From: Microglena sp. YARC
Taxonomy: Eukaryota; Chlorophyta; Chlorophyceae; Chlamydomonadales; Chlamydomonadaceae
Assembly (NCBI GenBank): GCA_022414725.1
Contig: CM039464.1
Location: forward strand, 33,374,218-33,438,217
DNA length: 64,000 nucleotides
Reading direction: 5' to 3'
The notes under the pieces are model-generated. The model worked only from the letters and a program-made list of their open reading frames with translations, had not been told where the DNA came from and did no database searches. Shown one piece after another: positions 28,081-39,724 of the stretch; within the stretch, counting starts at the first letter, position 1; each line of letters begins with the position of its first letter. Made by a program: the position numbers and the translations under genes.

Positions 28081-28935
28081 TTCTGGTAGCGTCCCCGCTT
28101 TTGGCTTTTTTTTGCAGTTTCTCCCTTAGTTTGCTTACCCTATTTCAGTTTCCACCCTTAGTTGCCTCCTTAGTTTCCCCCCCAGTTGCTTCCTTGGTTC
28201 CCCCCCCCTCCCCACACCTCCCCCCCTTCTTTATCTTGGTTTCTCGCATAGTTTTCCTTTTAGTCCTCCTTAGTTTGCATCTCTTTCAGTCTTCTGATCC
28301 GGTGACTGTTAGAGGTTGCAATGTTTTCGCCCCCCCCTTCATAGGTATTTTTTTTTTTTTTTAAGGGGGAACCAGGAAAAGGAGCAACTGATAAAACCTA
28401 GCCCTTTGCGACCAAGGAGAAAAGACCAAAGAAATAGACAAGAACGGCAAAGGGACAGCTAAGGGACGGTCACCACCTGGGCGACTTAAAGGACACAGGA
28501 GGACAGGAACAAAGGACAAGGAACAAAGGACAGGAACAACGGAGGACAGGGACAAAGGAGGACAGGAACAGAAGACAAACAAACCAGAGAGGCAAGGAAG
28601 AAGTCCAAACCAGTAAGCCCAAAAGAAAAGGCTAGGACTACTAAGGAAAAAGACCTATGAAGAGGGGGAAATAATTATTGCAACCTCTAACAGTCACCGG
28701 ATCAGAAGACTGAAAGAGGAGATGCAAACTAAGGAGGATTATAAGAAAAACTATGCGAGAAACTAAGATAAAAAGGGGAGGAGGGGGGTAACTAAGGAGG
28801 AAACTAAGGTGGAAGCTAAGGAGGCAACTAAGGGTGAAACTGTACTAGGGGATGCAAACTATTTTTTTTTTTTTTTTTTTTTTCAAAGGGGGGAACCAGG
28901 AAAAGGCGCAACTGATAAAACCTAGCCCTTTGTGC
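28081..28935. mobile_element. Three stacked LINE-A 3' fragments
   Basis: 28081-28345 is a plus-strand 3' UTR piece (GTAGCGTCCCCGCTTTTGG to CCCCCCCTTCATAGG). 28346-28860 is an inverted 3' end with T-run and a local triplication of AAAGGACAGGAACAA-like sequence (28495-28570). 28861-28935 is a second inverted 75-bp tail. They are nested in front of the copy at 28936. The 135 bp before 28081 are unassigned. Confidence 0.8.
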
Positions 28936-29804
28936 CCAGATCCAGCCCATTACCCGGATCTAGACCTTGCTCTAGACCCTGACCCAGACCCAGCCCATTC
29001 CCGAGCTCTAGACCCTGATCTAGACCCTGACTTAGGTCCAGCCCAAGCCCCAGCTCTAGGCCCCGATCTTGACCCTGACCTAGATCGAGCCCAAGCCCAA
29101 GATCAAGACCCTGCCCCAGATCAGGATCAGGTTCCAGATTTGGACACAGCACACGACAACGTTCCAGATCTAGGGCTAGATCTGGACCAAGATCAAGGTC
29201 CAGATCTGCGCTAAGATCCAGATCCAGATCTAGATCTTGATACTGTCTCTGTCTTCATTCCTGTTGTACATGCCCAGACCAGTCTTTTAGGTTTTCGCTT
29301 TGCTTCCAGTTGTCTTTCTTCTTTTCTGGTTGCCTCCCTGCTTTTGGCTTGTTTTTGCAGTTTCTCCCTTAGTTTGCTTCCCCTAGTTCAGTTTCCACCC
29401 TTAGTTGCCTCCTTAGTCCCCCCTCCCCCCCTTTTTTCTCTTAGTTTCTCGCATAGTTTTCCTTTTAGTCCTCCTTAGTTTGCATCTCCTCTTTCAGTCT
29501 TCTGATCCGGTGACTGTTAGAGGTTGCAATGTTTGGGCCCCCCCCTTCATAGGTCTTTTTTCTTAGTAGTCCTAGCCCCTTCTCTTGGGCTTCCTGTTTT
29601 TGGCTTCTTCCTTGCCTCTCTGGTTTGTTTGTCTTCTGTTCCTGTCCTCCTTTGTCCCTTACGTCGCCCAGGTGGTGTCCGTCCCTTAGCTGTCCCTTAG
29701 CCGTTCTTGTCTTTTTCTTTGGTCTTTTCTCCTTGGTCACAAAGGGCTAGGTTTTATCAGTTGCGCCTTTTCCTTGTTCCCCCCTTTGTAAAAAAAAAAA
29801 AAAA
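28936..29804 (+). mobile_element. LINE-A 3' end with DP repeat, UTR and A-tail
   Basis: Coding to about 29214 (DPDPAHYPDLDLALDPDPDP repeat, stop after PDLR), then the 3' UTR with a short C tract (29418-29431) and A-tail at 29790-29804. Confidence 0.9.
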
Positions 29805-29805
29805 T

Positions 29806-31789
29806 AGGTTTAGGATCCGGGGAAAGGGCTGGATCTGGGTCAAGGTCTAGATCAGGGTCTAGATCTAGGGCTTGGGCTGGGTCTGGGTCTTGGTCTGGGT
29901 CTGGGACTGCTGGCCAAGACCACATGGCTCCGCTTCAATTACACAGCTCACCCTTGGCAGCAGCTCTACCGTCACGTGATCTCAAAGGCTGTGCGCCTTC
30001 CTCCAGGTCACGCACATGGATACCATGCCCTTGTACCCGCCCCATCTTCTGTGGACATTGCCTCGATCACCAACAACTTGGCTTGGGAAAGTGTAGAGGC
30101 TTTTCTCCTTAAGTCCAAGCCCCTGCCCCAGATCAGGATCAGGTTCCAGATTTGGACACAGCACTCGACAACGTTCCAGATCTGGGGCTAGATCTGGAAT
30201 GAGATCAAGGTCCAGATCTGCGCTAAGATCCAGATCCAGATCTAGATCTTGACATTGTCTCTGTCCTCATTCCTGTTGTTTACTTGACCAGACCTTGACC
30301 AGAGAAAAAAATCCATCCTTCTGGAAACCACCTTCAACAACACCCCTCCTTTTCCGTCCATGCCCATCCTCTCAAACCAAGTGCTCTCCTCCCAAGCACT
30401 ATCATGGCACCGTCTCATGGACATCCGCTCAGCTCATCAACAACGAGCTCTCCCCCCACCCTCTGCTGTCCAAGACCTTGACTTCATCCTCTCCTCTCTG
30501 CCAGACCCCTGGCGGGATGCTGTCCTTCTTCCTGAACTTCCACCTCCCATATGGAAGCTCTTTCCCGCTGTGGCCCCTGCTGGTCCCCTTGCAGAGAGGC
30601 CAGATACCCTCACAGGAGAGGACCGTCTTTGGGAGGTCTGGCCCTCTGGCCGGTTACACCCTCTCACCCTCTGGTTTGTTTGTCTTCTGTTCCCGTCCCC
30701 CTTTGTCCCTTACGTCGCCCAGGTGGTGTCTGTCCCTTTGCTGTCCCTTTGCCGTTCATGTCTTTTTCTTTGGTCTTTTCTCCTTGGTCACAAAGGGCTA
30801 GGTTTTATCAGTTGCGCCTTTTCCTGGTTCCCCCCTTTGTTAAAAAAAAAAAAAAAAAAAAAAAACCCTTCCTGCCCTTCCCCCCCAGGGACACCCCCAA
30901 GCTGCCCTCATCACCCTACGCAAGAAACCTCGAGAAGCATGGTTACGGGCAGACTTTGAGGAGCAGCTGATCCAGCAAGGCCTCTCCCCAAACAAGAGCT
31001 CTTGGAACCATGGCTGGTTGGTCTTTGGGAGGACCTCCAACTGGACCCAACAACCTGGGGGCTCATCCTCCATGACGATACTGAGGTGAACCTTCTTGAA
31101 CTCTCTGTGCGCCATGCATGGCAGGCCCTTCTTCACCAACATATCATGCAACAAAGCCCCAGTTCCCCCCATTTTGTGCGATGTTATACCGTGGAACGTG
31201 CTGCTTGGCCCAGGCTGTGGAGCAATTTACCCCCCTCCGCCTTGGACACTCACACTTACACTAACCCTGACCTGCGAGGCCTCAGGGTCTTGAATCCCGA
31301 TGGATAGCCTCAGCAACAGAGAGAGCGCTCGTTGTCACCCCTATTCCAGTCCCCTTCCCTGAAGACCTCCCACAGAACGCTTGGGTGAACTTACAACGTG
31401 TCCGCCCCCCCCATCCAGGCCCGGCGGAGAGAACTGCACATAGACATGACGAACCTCAAGTCTCCCTCCCTCGACGTGCAGGCTTTTCGCAGGTGTGGGT
31501 ACGCCTCACAGACAAGACTCTCCACCGTTCTAATACTATCACTTGCCGGAGCTTGCTTCACGGCACCCTGGGCAGCAACACGTTCCTTGCCCATGTACGA
31601 GGCCCCTTCCAACGGGTCAACCAAGACGACCTCCCCTCCATAGTCTGCTCCAGCCCTGACTGCTTGCAGCTGCACACTGCTGACACCATGTCTCACGCTT
31701 TTTTGGAATGCCCTGACTTGCCCCCCCTTTTTGGGCTAGGTTTCATCAGTTGCGCCTGTTCTCGGTTCCACCCTTTGTAAAAACAAATC
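29806..31789 (+). pseudogene. LINE-A protein, rearranged middle section
   Basis: 29806-29909 is an inverted piece of the DP-repeat DNA. From 29910 the plus strand encodes a LINE-A section (TTWLRFNYTAHPWQQLYRH-like, VDIASITNNLAWESVEAFLL), switches at about 30120 to the 3' part (the final DP-repeat and UTR start), then at 30305 back to SILLETTFNNTPPFPSMPI and the Trp-rich region, and runs to 31735 through zf-like CSSPDC and HAFLEC. Frameshifts occur near 30990 and 31300. The section is cut by an LINE-A tail at 30671-30865 and ended by a 55-bp tail fragment (31735-31789). Confidence 0.75.
30671..30865 (+). mobile_element. LINE-A tail insertion, about 195 bp
   Basis: Starts CTGGTTTGTTTGTCTTCTG and ends with 25 A residues. 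The uninserted sequence CTCTCACCCTTCCTGCCC exists at 36221-36240, giving the target repeat ACCCT. Confidence 0.92.
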
Positions 31790-32085
31790 TGTCTGGGAGC
31801 GCATCCAGTCCTTGGCGATGGCTTGGTGAAGGTGACCAAGGGCAAGGCAGATAGCCTTGTGGTGAAGGGGCTCAGAATGGTTCAGTCGGTCAGCCCGGGA
31901 CGAACGGACCTGCCATATCGCGCCCAAGGTGGTTATACGCAGGAAGGACCACAACCTTAGGGTAGAGGGAGGAGGGGGTGTCCCGGGCCAAAGGGTGATG
32001 TCGTCACCAAGGAGGAAGAAGGGGCAACGAGGAAGGCGCTGCCCACCGGTGAGGGTCTCCAAGTTGGAAAGGAGCCAGTCTTCCC
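31790..32085 (-). mobile_element. LINE-A coding fragment, inverted
   Basis: Reverse complement of the WETLTGG to WMRTQTDL region (compare 14640-14925). Confidence 0.85.
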
Positions 32086-32087
32086 CT

Positions 32088-32639
32088 AGCGATACAGTTT
32101 GTCTTAGCATTTTGCTGCCCTAGAAGGGCTGGATGGTAGTTTTTGGGGGTGGATCTGCTGCTCCTGCCCTGAAGCCTTTTTTTGTTTGCCTTTTGCAGAG
32201 CTTGCTGATCTGCATGGGTGACCTAGAGACATGTTACTAAGAGTCTGTGCTGGTTTGCTAAAGGAGTGATGCCCTGATGCACTAGCCTGTTACAGGAGTG
32301 ATGCCCTGCAGTGTTTTAATCTTAGATCAGCAAGACCTTCGGGTGCGTGCCTTTCCTTGTTTTTCTGTGTTGCTCTTGGAGGTTACAGTAATGTTTTGTT
32401 GGTTGGGGAGGAACAGTGTTGCTTGGAGGTGGGGGTGGTGCTCGGAAGGCCCTTTGTCCTTTGTCCTCCTAGTAATTAGTTTGTGTCCCTCGTTCTTTCG
32501 TCCCCTAGTCTTTTCGTCTTTTGTCTTGGATCATTTGTCTTAGCGGACTTTTGGTCCATGTCCTCTAGTCTTCTTCTTTGGTTTTTCTTCCTTGGTCACA
32601 TAGGGCTAGGTTTTATCAGATGTTCCCTTTCCTGGTTCC

Positions 32640-32656
<17 letters not shown>
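32088..32656 (+). mobile_element. Family B, 3' 570 bp
   Basis: Runs from GATACAGTTTGTCTTAGC through GATGCCCTGCAGTGTTTT and AATTAGTTTGTGTCCCTCG to CTGGTTCCCCCTATGTAAAA. It matches the reverse complement of 17448-18615, with a deletion of about 0.6 kb near 32190. Confidence 0.88.
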
Positions 32657-32664
<8 letters not shown>

Positions 32665-32670
<6 letters not shown>

Positions 32671-32810
32671 TGACAGGGGCAGAATCAGGGCATTCCAAGA
32701 AAGCGTGAGACATGGTGTCAGCAGTGTGCAGCTGCAAGCAGTCAGGGCTGGAGGAGACTATGGAGGGGAGGTCGTCTTGGTTGACACGTTGGAAGCGTCC
32801 TCGTACATGG
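32665..32810 (-). mobile_element. LINE-A coding fragment, inverted
   Basis: Reverse complement of the zf-like region (compare 14480-14640). It lies between the family B A-tail and the RT fragment. Confidence 0.82.
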
Positions 32811-34912
32811 GCACCGGCTCACCGGCTGCAATGCCCACTGGAATATCTCATCGACGTCACTCAATCAGCTTTCCTCCGTGGCAGAGACATCAGTGACAAC
32901 ATCCGCTATCAGCCATGGGATTCAATAGTGCAGGCATCACGCGCTGGTGCGATATCCTCATGAATGGCAGCTCTACGCGAGTGCGTCTCAATGGTTTCTT
33001 CACTAACTCCTTCCCCAACACTTTCGGCTTCCCTCAGGGTGGGGCCTTGAGCTGTAATCAATGGGTCATCATCTTTGAGCCCTTCATCACCTACAATAAC
33101 CAACTGAGATCTTGTGGAACTCTGCAATCCTTCCGTCTTCCCTCAGGAGAGTTGGCCCCAGCCACCCTCTCGTTTGCTGACGATGGTAAGCACTTTGTCC
33201 TCAACCCAGCCACAGATGGGCCTATCATCAAGGAGACATACGTCGTAGCCAATTCGGCTGGCTTACCCGCCCAGTCTGTTCCCAATACCCGTCTTCTGCT
33301 TCTTGAACTTCCCCCAGACATACCCCTCCCTGCAGACCTGGACCCCGCCCTTGGCACCCATCACTTGACTGGCTACAACCTCCATCCCCCAGACACACCT
33401 CACAGATTGCTGGGCGTGCCGGGTCGTGCAGACACTGCCCTTTGCAAGGCTGCAGCCTACCAGCACTGCCCATAGCATCTCACGTGCGGCAGCTCCATGG
33501 CTCTCACGCAATCTCAATGTTATTGGAAGGGCGCATATTGCTATGCAATGCTTGGCTTCCAAGTTCATCTTCCAGGCTAACTTTGCATCACCACCAGCGC
33601 CTCTCCGCCAGGAGTTGCAATCTTCTCTCAATGCCTTTATTGCAACCTCTAGCCTGCAGGAGGAGGAATCACCACGTCCAGGACACCTCTTTCCCCGCTA
33701 CGGGACAGCCGCCCTTCCTTTTCATCGAGGAGGGCTTGCTGTACCCCATCTTGCTTCCCACTCGGCAGCTATGCTGGCCAAGACCACATGGCTCCTCTGC
33801 AGTTACACAGCTCACCCCTGGCAGCAGCTCTACCGTCACGAGATTTCACGGGCTGTGCGCCTTCCTCCAGGTCAGGCAAGTGGATACCATGCCCTGGTTA
33901 CCGCCCCGTCTTCTGTGGACATCGCCTCAATCACCACCAACTTGGCCCGGGAAAGTGCAGAGGCTTTCCTCCTTCTAAACATTCGTAGAATTATCGCTCC
34001 GCCCATGCAGTGCCCCCAATCCATCCTTCTGGAAACCACCTTCAACAACACCCCTCCTTTTCCGTCCATGCCCATCCTCTCAAACCAAGTGCTCTTCTCA
34101 CAAGCACTATCGTGGCACCGTCTCAAGGACATCCGCTCAGCTCATCAGCTCATCCCCTCCATAGTCTGCTCCAGCCCTGACTGCTTGCAGCTGCACACTG
34201 CTGACACCATGTCTCACTCTTTCTTGGAATGCCCTGATTCTGCCCCTGTCATAGACTGGCTCCTTTCCACTTGGGAGACCCTCACCGGTGGGCAGCGCCT
34301 TCCTCGTTGCCCCTTTTCCTCCTCGGTGACGACATCACCCTTTGGCCCGGGACACCCCCTCCTCCCTCTACTCTAAGGTTGTGGTCCTTCCTGCGTATAA
34401 CCACCTTGGGCGCGATATGGCAGGTCCGTTCGTCCCGGGCTGACAGACTGGACCATTCTGAGCCCCTTCACCACAAGGCTATCTGCCTTGCCCTTGGCCA
34501 CCTTCACCAAGCCATCGCCAGGGACTGGATGCGCACCCAGACGGATCTTCGACACCTTGATAATGGCGCCTTCTGTCAAGATTGGTGGCGTGGCCTAGAT
34601 TGCTCTCTCTCAGTGGCTTCCTTTGCAAGCTTATGGGCCACCCCCCCGATCTTTTGCACCATGATTGGGGTCACTCCCGGTGACCAGGAGCCCGATACCT
34701 GCACCATGGAAATAAAAATCCCCATGGCCACAGCGCTCCCAACAATCCCAGACCCAGTCCCAGACCCGGCCCAAGCCCTAGATTTAGACCTTGACCCAGA
34801 TCCAGCCCATTCCCCGGATCTAGACCCTGCTCTAGACCCTGACCCAGACCCAGCCCAAGCCTTAGCTCTAGACCCTGATCTAGACCCTGACCTAGGTCCA
34901 GCCCAAGCCCAA
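32811..34912 (+). pseudogene. LINE-A with partial reverse transcriptase
   Basis: The only RT sequence of LINE-A in the window. It reads LIDVTQSAFLRGRDISDNI (RT motif before the catalytic region), has a deletion that removes the first catalytic Asp region, and resumes at 32915 with MGFNSAGITRWCDILMNGSS, FPQGGALSCNQWVIIFEPF and LSFADDGKHFV (the F/YADD catalytic motif). Downstream come the linker (LPADLDPALGTHHLTGYN) and further LINE-A segments to about 34140. A deletion joins them to SIVCSSPDCLQLH, then the Trp-rich part and the start of the DP repeat follow. Frame changes occur near 33450 and 34340. It ends where an inverted LINE-A tail is inserted at 34913. Motif order fits L1/Tx1-like LINEs. 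Confidence 0.82.
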
Positions 34913-35294
34913 ATTTTTTTTTTTTTTTTTACAAAGGGGGGAACCAGGAAAAGGCGCAACTGATAAAACCTAGCCCTTTGTGACCAAGGAGAAAAGACCA
35001 AAGAAAAAGACAAAGAACGGCTAAGGGACAGCTAAGGGACGGACACCACCTGGGCGACGTAAGGACAAAGGAGGACGGGAACAGAAGACAAACAAACCAG
35101 AGAGGTAAGGAAGAAGCCCAAAAAACAGGAAGCCCAAGAGAAGGGGCTAGGACTACTAAGAAAAAAGACCTATGAAGGGGGGGGCCATAACATTGCAACC
35201 TCTAACAGTCACCGGATCAGAAGACTGAAAGAGGAGATGCAAACTAAGGAGGACTAAAAGGAAAACTATGCGAGAAACTAAGAGAAAAAAGGGG

Positions 35295-35337
<43 letters not shown>

Positions 35338-36200
35338 AAGGAGGCAACTGCGGGGGGAAACTAAGGAGGCAACTAAGGGTGGAAACTGAACTAGGGGAAG
35401 CAAACTAAGGGAGAAACTGCAAAAACAAGCCAAAAGCAGGGAGGCAACCAGAAAAGAAGAAAGACAACTGGAAGCAAAGCGAAAACTTAAAAGACTGGTC
35501 TGGGCATATACAACAGGAAAGAAGACAGAGACAGTATCAAGATCTAGATCTTGATCTGGATCTTAGCGCAGATCTGGACCTTGATCTTGGTCCAGATCTA
35601 GCCCTAGATCTGGAACGTTGTCGTGTGCTGAGTCCAAATCTGGAACCTGATCCTGATCTGGGGCAGGGTCTTTATCTTGGGCTTGGGCTTGATCTAGGTC
35701 AGGGTCAAGATCGGGGCCTAGAGCTGGGGCTTGGGTTGGACCTAAGTCAGGGTCTATATCAGGGTCTAGAGCTCGGGAATGGCCTAGGTCTGGGTCAGGG
35801 TCTAGAGCCGGGTCTAGATCCGGGTAATGGGCTGGATCTGGGGCAGGGTCTAGATCAGGGTCTAGAACTAGGGCTTGGGCTGGGTCTGGGATTGGGTCTG
35901 GGATTGTAGGGAGCGCTGGGGCCATGGGGATTGTCATTTCCATGGTGCGGGTATCAGGCTCCTGGTCACCGGGAGTGACCCCAATCATGGTGCAAAAGAT
36001 CGGGGGGGTGGTCCATAAGCTTGCAAAGGAAGCCACTGTGAGAGAGCAATCTAGGCCACGCCACCAATCTTGACAGAAGGCGCCATTATCAAGGTGTCGA
36101 AGATCCGTCTGGGTGCGCATCCAGTCCCTGGCGATGGCTTGGTGAAGGTGGCCAAGGGCAAGGCAGATAGCCTTGTGGTGAAGGGGCTCAGAATGGTTTG
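34913..36200 (-). mobile_element. LINE-A, inverted, 1.3 kb
   Basis: T-run 34915-34930, 3' UTR with a G run at 35297-35334 (poly-C of the UTR), DP repeat (35563-35900) and the WMRTQTDLRHLDNGAFCQDW region to 36200. The coding part, about 185 codons, is open. The tail was inserted in the middle of the DP repeat of the preceding copy. Confidence 0.9.
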
Positions 36201-36583
36201 GCCATCTGGCCGGTTACACCCTCTCACCCTTCCTGCCCTTCCCCCCCAGGGACACCCCCAAGCTGCCCTCATCACCCTACGCAAGAAACCTCGATAAGCA
36301 TAGTTATGGGCAGACGATGAGGAGCAGCTGATCCAGCAAGGCCTCCCCCCCCACCAGAGGCAAGTGCTCTTGGAACCATGGCTGGTTGGTCTTTGGGAGG
36401 ACCTCCAATTGGACCCAACAACTTGGGGTCTCCACCTCCATGATGATACTGAGGTGAACCTTCTTGAACTCTCTGTGCGCCAAGCACGGCAGGCCCTTCT
36501 TCACCCACATATCATGCAACAAAGCCCCAGTTCCCCCCATTTTGTGCGAGGTTATACCGAGGAACGTGCTACTTGGCCTAGTT
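36197..36583 (+). mobile_element. LINE-A coding fragment
   Basis: Plus-strand segment from GGCCATCTGGCCGGTTAC to GAACGTGCTACTTGGCCTAG, the same region as 30640-31210 but without the insertion found there. It encodes LLEPWLVGLWEDLQLDPTTW and SVRQARQALLHPHIMQQSP. Confidence 0.85.
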
Positions 36584-37998
36584 TTTTTTTTTTCTTTCTT
36601 TTACATAGGGAGGAACCATGAAAGGGAACATCTGATAAAACCTAGCCCTATGTGACCGAGGAAGAAAAACCAAAGAAGAAGACTAGAGGACATGGACCAA
36701 AGGTCCGCTAAGACAAAAGATCCGAAGACAAAAGACGAAAAGACTAGGGGACAAAAGAACGAGGGACACAAACTAATTACTAGGAGGACAAAGGACTAAG
36801 GGCCTTCCGAGCACCACCCCCACCTCCAAGCAACACTGTTCCTCTTCAACCAACAAAACACCACTGTAACCTCCAAGAGCAACACAGAAAAAGAAGGAAA
36901 GGCATGCAATGATCTAAGATTAAAACACTGCAGGGCATCACTCCTGTAACAGGCTAGTGCATCAGGGCATCACTCCTTTAGCAAACCAGCACAGACTCTT
37001 AGTAACATGTCGCTAGGTCACCCATGCAGATCAGCAAGCTCTGCAAAGACGACCAGAACGCGGCATGCCTAAAGTTCAAAGGTAGCAGAAACAAGGTAAC
37101 AAAAACTATGTAGCTTCTAAGTAAGCCTCCTGAACCTGCAGACGCAAGATACAACACGGTACAGGGCATCACTCCTGTAACAGTCCAGCGCATCAGGGCA
37201 TCACTCCATCAGCGGACCGGCGAGCCAACACAGCTGTTAAGTAGCATGCCACTTCTTCTCCAATGCAGGCCAGCAAGCTCTGTAAGGAAGAAGACCAAAG
37301 CAGGGCATGCTACTGATAAACAGGTCCGGGAAAAAGCAAACAAAAAAAAGTCTTCAGGGCAGGAGCAGCAGATCCACCCCCAAAAACTACTATCCAGCCA
37401 TTAGGGCAGCAAAAAGCTAAGACAAACTGTAACGCTATGGTTTCCAACCAATGTCACACTCAAGGATCGACAAGTCTCGAATTAGAGAACAAGAAGATGC
37501 TGACCAATGCAGACCTTCAAAAGGAGACCTGCTGACTGAAAATCCAAGAAAGAGGGATAAAGTCTTAGCAGCACAACACCTGCCTAAGGCCAAAAAACAC
37601 TAAAAATTGCGCGAAAAAAGGACCTCCAGCTCCAATTGTCGCCTTAAAGCTTCGTCTACTAGGTATCTCAGCAGCTGACATGAAGGAGCAGGGATGAGAG
37701 GGAGGAGATGGAGGATTCTGAGAGGAAGGAGGAAGTGGGTGGGGCTCGGAAGAAGGGGATCAGGAGAGAGCTGCTTCTGAAGTACTAAGGATGGGGGTCG
37801 GGTGGTCCCAAATTAACTTGAAGAAATAGCCCTGCCCCTCCGTAGGCTGACCTCTTATGCTGACGCTCTGGAGGGGCAGAGTAGCGGATTAGACCGCATG
37901 AGCGTCTGTAACACTCAAATGGGGCACTGAGCAGCTCCCATAGCCGCGAAATTGCAGTCGCTCCAGCCGAATTGGCCGAAGCAGCTTCGCAGCAAAGT
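36584..37998 (-). mobile_element. Family B, second copy reaching the 5' end
   Basis: T-run then ACATAGGGAGGAACCATG. The body matches 17448-19193 with a large internal deletion of about 330 bp. The 5' end is again CGCAGCAAAGT, at 37998. Confidence 0.85.
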
Positions 37999-38265
37999 TA
38001 GAAGGCGGCCGGAGAGCAGACATTGCTAGGGCGAAAAAGGACCTCCAGCTCCAATTGTCGCCTTAAAGCTTCGTCTACTAGGTATCTCAGCAGCTGACAT
38101 GAAGGAGCAGGGATGAGAGGGAGACGATGGAGGATTCTGAGAGGAAGGAGGAAGTGGGTGGGGCTCGGAAGAAGGGAATCAGGAGAGAGCTGCTTCTGAA
38201 GTACTAAGGATGGGGGTCGGGTGGTCCCGAATTAACTTGAAGAGAATAGCCTGCCCCCCCTCCGA
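37999..38265 (-). repeat. Tandem duplication of a family B 5' section
   Basis: 38037-38265 repeats 37617-37850 (GGACCTCCAGCTCCAATTG, ATGAAGGAGCAGGGATGAGA, AAGTACTAAGGATGGGG) after a 40-bp junction. Either a second truncated element or an unequal exchange. Confidence 0.75.
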
Positions 38266-38516
38266 AAATGGTACATTTTCTGTTTTGAAGGGATTATCGC
38301 TTAGGATTCGTTACCGACAAAAAAGTGATAATACAAATCAACTCCAAATGCAAATTTTATTGCAGATTCGGAAACGCCTTGAAATTCTATGATATGCAGC
38401 ACTAAGGAAATCATGTTTCGCCAACATATAAGCATCGTAAATGGCTGTACAATGTACAAAAACACACCTGTAAGGAGAAAACAAAATGTTCTTCAAACTT
38501 TTTTTTTTTCTTCCAC
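38266..38516. repeat. Flank repeat shared with 39569-39724
   Basis: ATTCTATGATATGCAGCACTAAGG and AAATCATGTTTCGCC at about 38380-38420 match GAATTCTATGACAG, ATAGCACTAAGGACATCATG at about 39614-39650. No gene. Confidence 0.6.
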
Positions 38517-39074
38517 AATCTCGTACATCGCTCCCGTTGAATTGATTTTTCTGCTCTACCCCTTCACCCCCTTTTCCCGGCACCTCCTATTTAGACCTTT
38601 TAAGGTATGCTTCCTCCTGTGGTCAAAGTTTCTTTTCAACTTCTTCTTTTCTCCACCCTTATTCCTTGCCCACATCCTAACGCTCCACCTACACACACTT
38701 TCCCCTCTATCACACCTCTTCAACCTCACACAGTCAAACACTCCCCCCCCCCCCCCCCCCCCCCCCCCCCACACACACACACTTTTTATCACCATACCCA
38801 CAATCTCACCCCCCCCCCCCCCCAACCACTCTCACACCTTCCCTCTTCACCACCTAACCCAGCACTCACTCCCCACCACACACACATAACCGCACACTCT
38901 CCCCCCTACCACCACAACACACCCCTCCTTACAGCTTACCACCCACCCATACCTCCACAACACACCCCTCACCCCCATACCACCACCACCACACTGGTCT
39001 GGGCATGAAATTCGCCTAGATAGACCGGCCTGGGCGAGAAAATCGCCCAGACCACAGTTCCACGGGAGATTGCT
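38517..39074. repeat. CT-rich module, copy 1
   Basis: Starts near TCTCGTACATCGCTCCCG, contains CCTATTTAGACCTTTTAAGG, two long C tracts (38745-38770, 38811-38823) and CAC-rich sequence, and ends with AGACCGGCCTGGGCGAGAAA and TTGCTCTTTTCCTAT. It is paired with SINE-C both here and at 45185-45905. Confidence 0.85.
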
Positions 39075-39568
39075 CTTTTCCTATCTTGCCGAGGTTTACC
39101 TTAGCGGTTAGGGGGCGGCGTTAGATCGCAGGACACGCAGGCTGAGTCACAAATGTGGTGTGTTCTACATCCCTCGTGATCTACAGTACCCTTGCTGTAT
39201 CGACCCTACTTGCAAGAGTAGGAAGGGGGTGGTGAGGTTCGATTCCTCAGTATTTTGGCTTCCTGGCCCTAAGCAAACCTTGTAGGGAAGTACTGTCGGA
39301 TTTCCTGCCTCGGGTGGTTCTCTAGTTATGTCTCCTTGATTCCGCCTCTAACGACCATGGCAGGGAGCTTGTCTGCCGTGGTCAAGAGGGGTAGTGGTGA
39401 ATGTTCGTTTGGTCGTGGGTTGGTATCTCTCACCAACCCTAAGTGCGCCTACTTTGCATATTGTAGGAGTGGCACCACCATTCGAACTGAATCCTCCGTG
39501 TCGCTGGTTTGTGTCGGGAGACCCACCTCCTGGGGTGAAAATCCTTTCACAACTAAAATAAAATAAAA
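39075..39568 (+). mobile_element. SINE-C, longest copy, about 490 bp
   Basis: Begins about ATCTTGCCGAGGTTTACC. Contains TTAGCGGTTAGGGGG (box A-like) at 39102 and GAGGTTCGATTCCTCAG (a match to the pol III box B, GGTTCGANTCC) at about 39233. Ends CCTTTCACAACTAAAATAAAAT. The A-to-B spacing of about 130 bp is much longer than in a tRNA gene, so the tRNA origin is only suggested. Copies elsewhere in the window are 5' truncated and A-tailed. Confidence 0.82.
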
Positions 39569-39724
39569 AAACGTCGTTTTATGACAATTTGATTGCATAT
39601 TCGGATTTGTATTTGAATTCTATGACAGATAGCACTAAGGACATCATGTTTGGACCATCTATAAATACAAAGTACGAAAATACCAAGCATAAACTTAAGG
39701 CACGAAGGTAAGGATTCGACTTAG
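39569..39724. other. Flank repeat, AT-rich
   Basis: Partial copy of 38330-38490. No gene. Confidence 0.5.

Noticed and set aside
38389..39008. Pro/His/Thr-rich frames
   Set aside because: They derive from C-rich and CAC-rich low-complexity DNA duplicated at 45131-45810.
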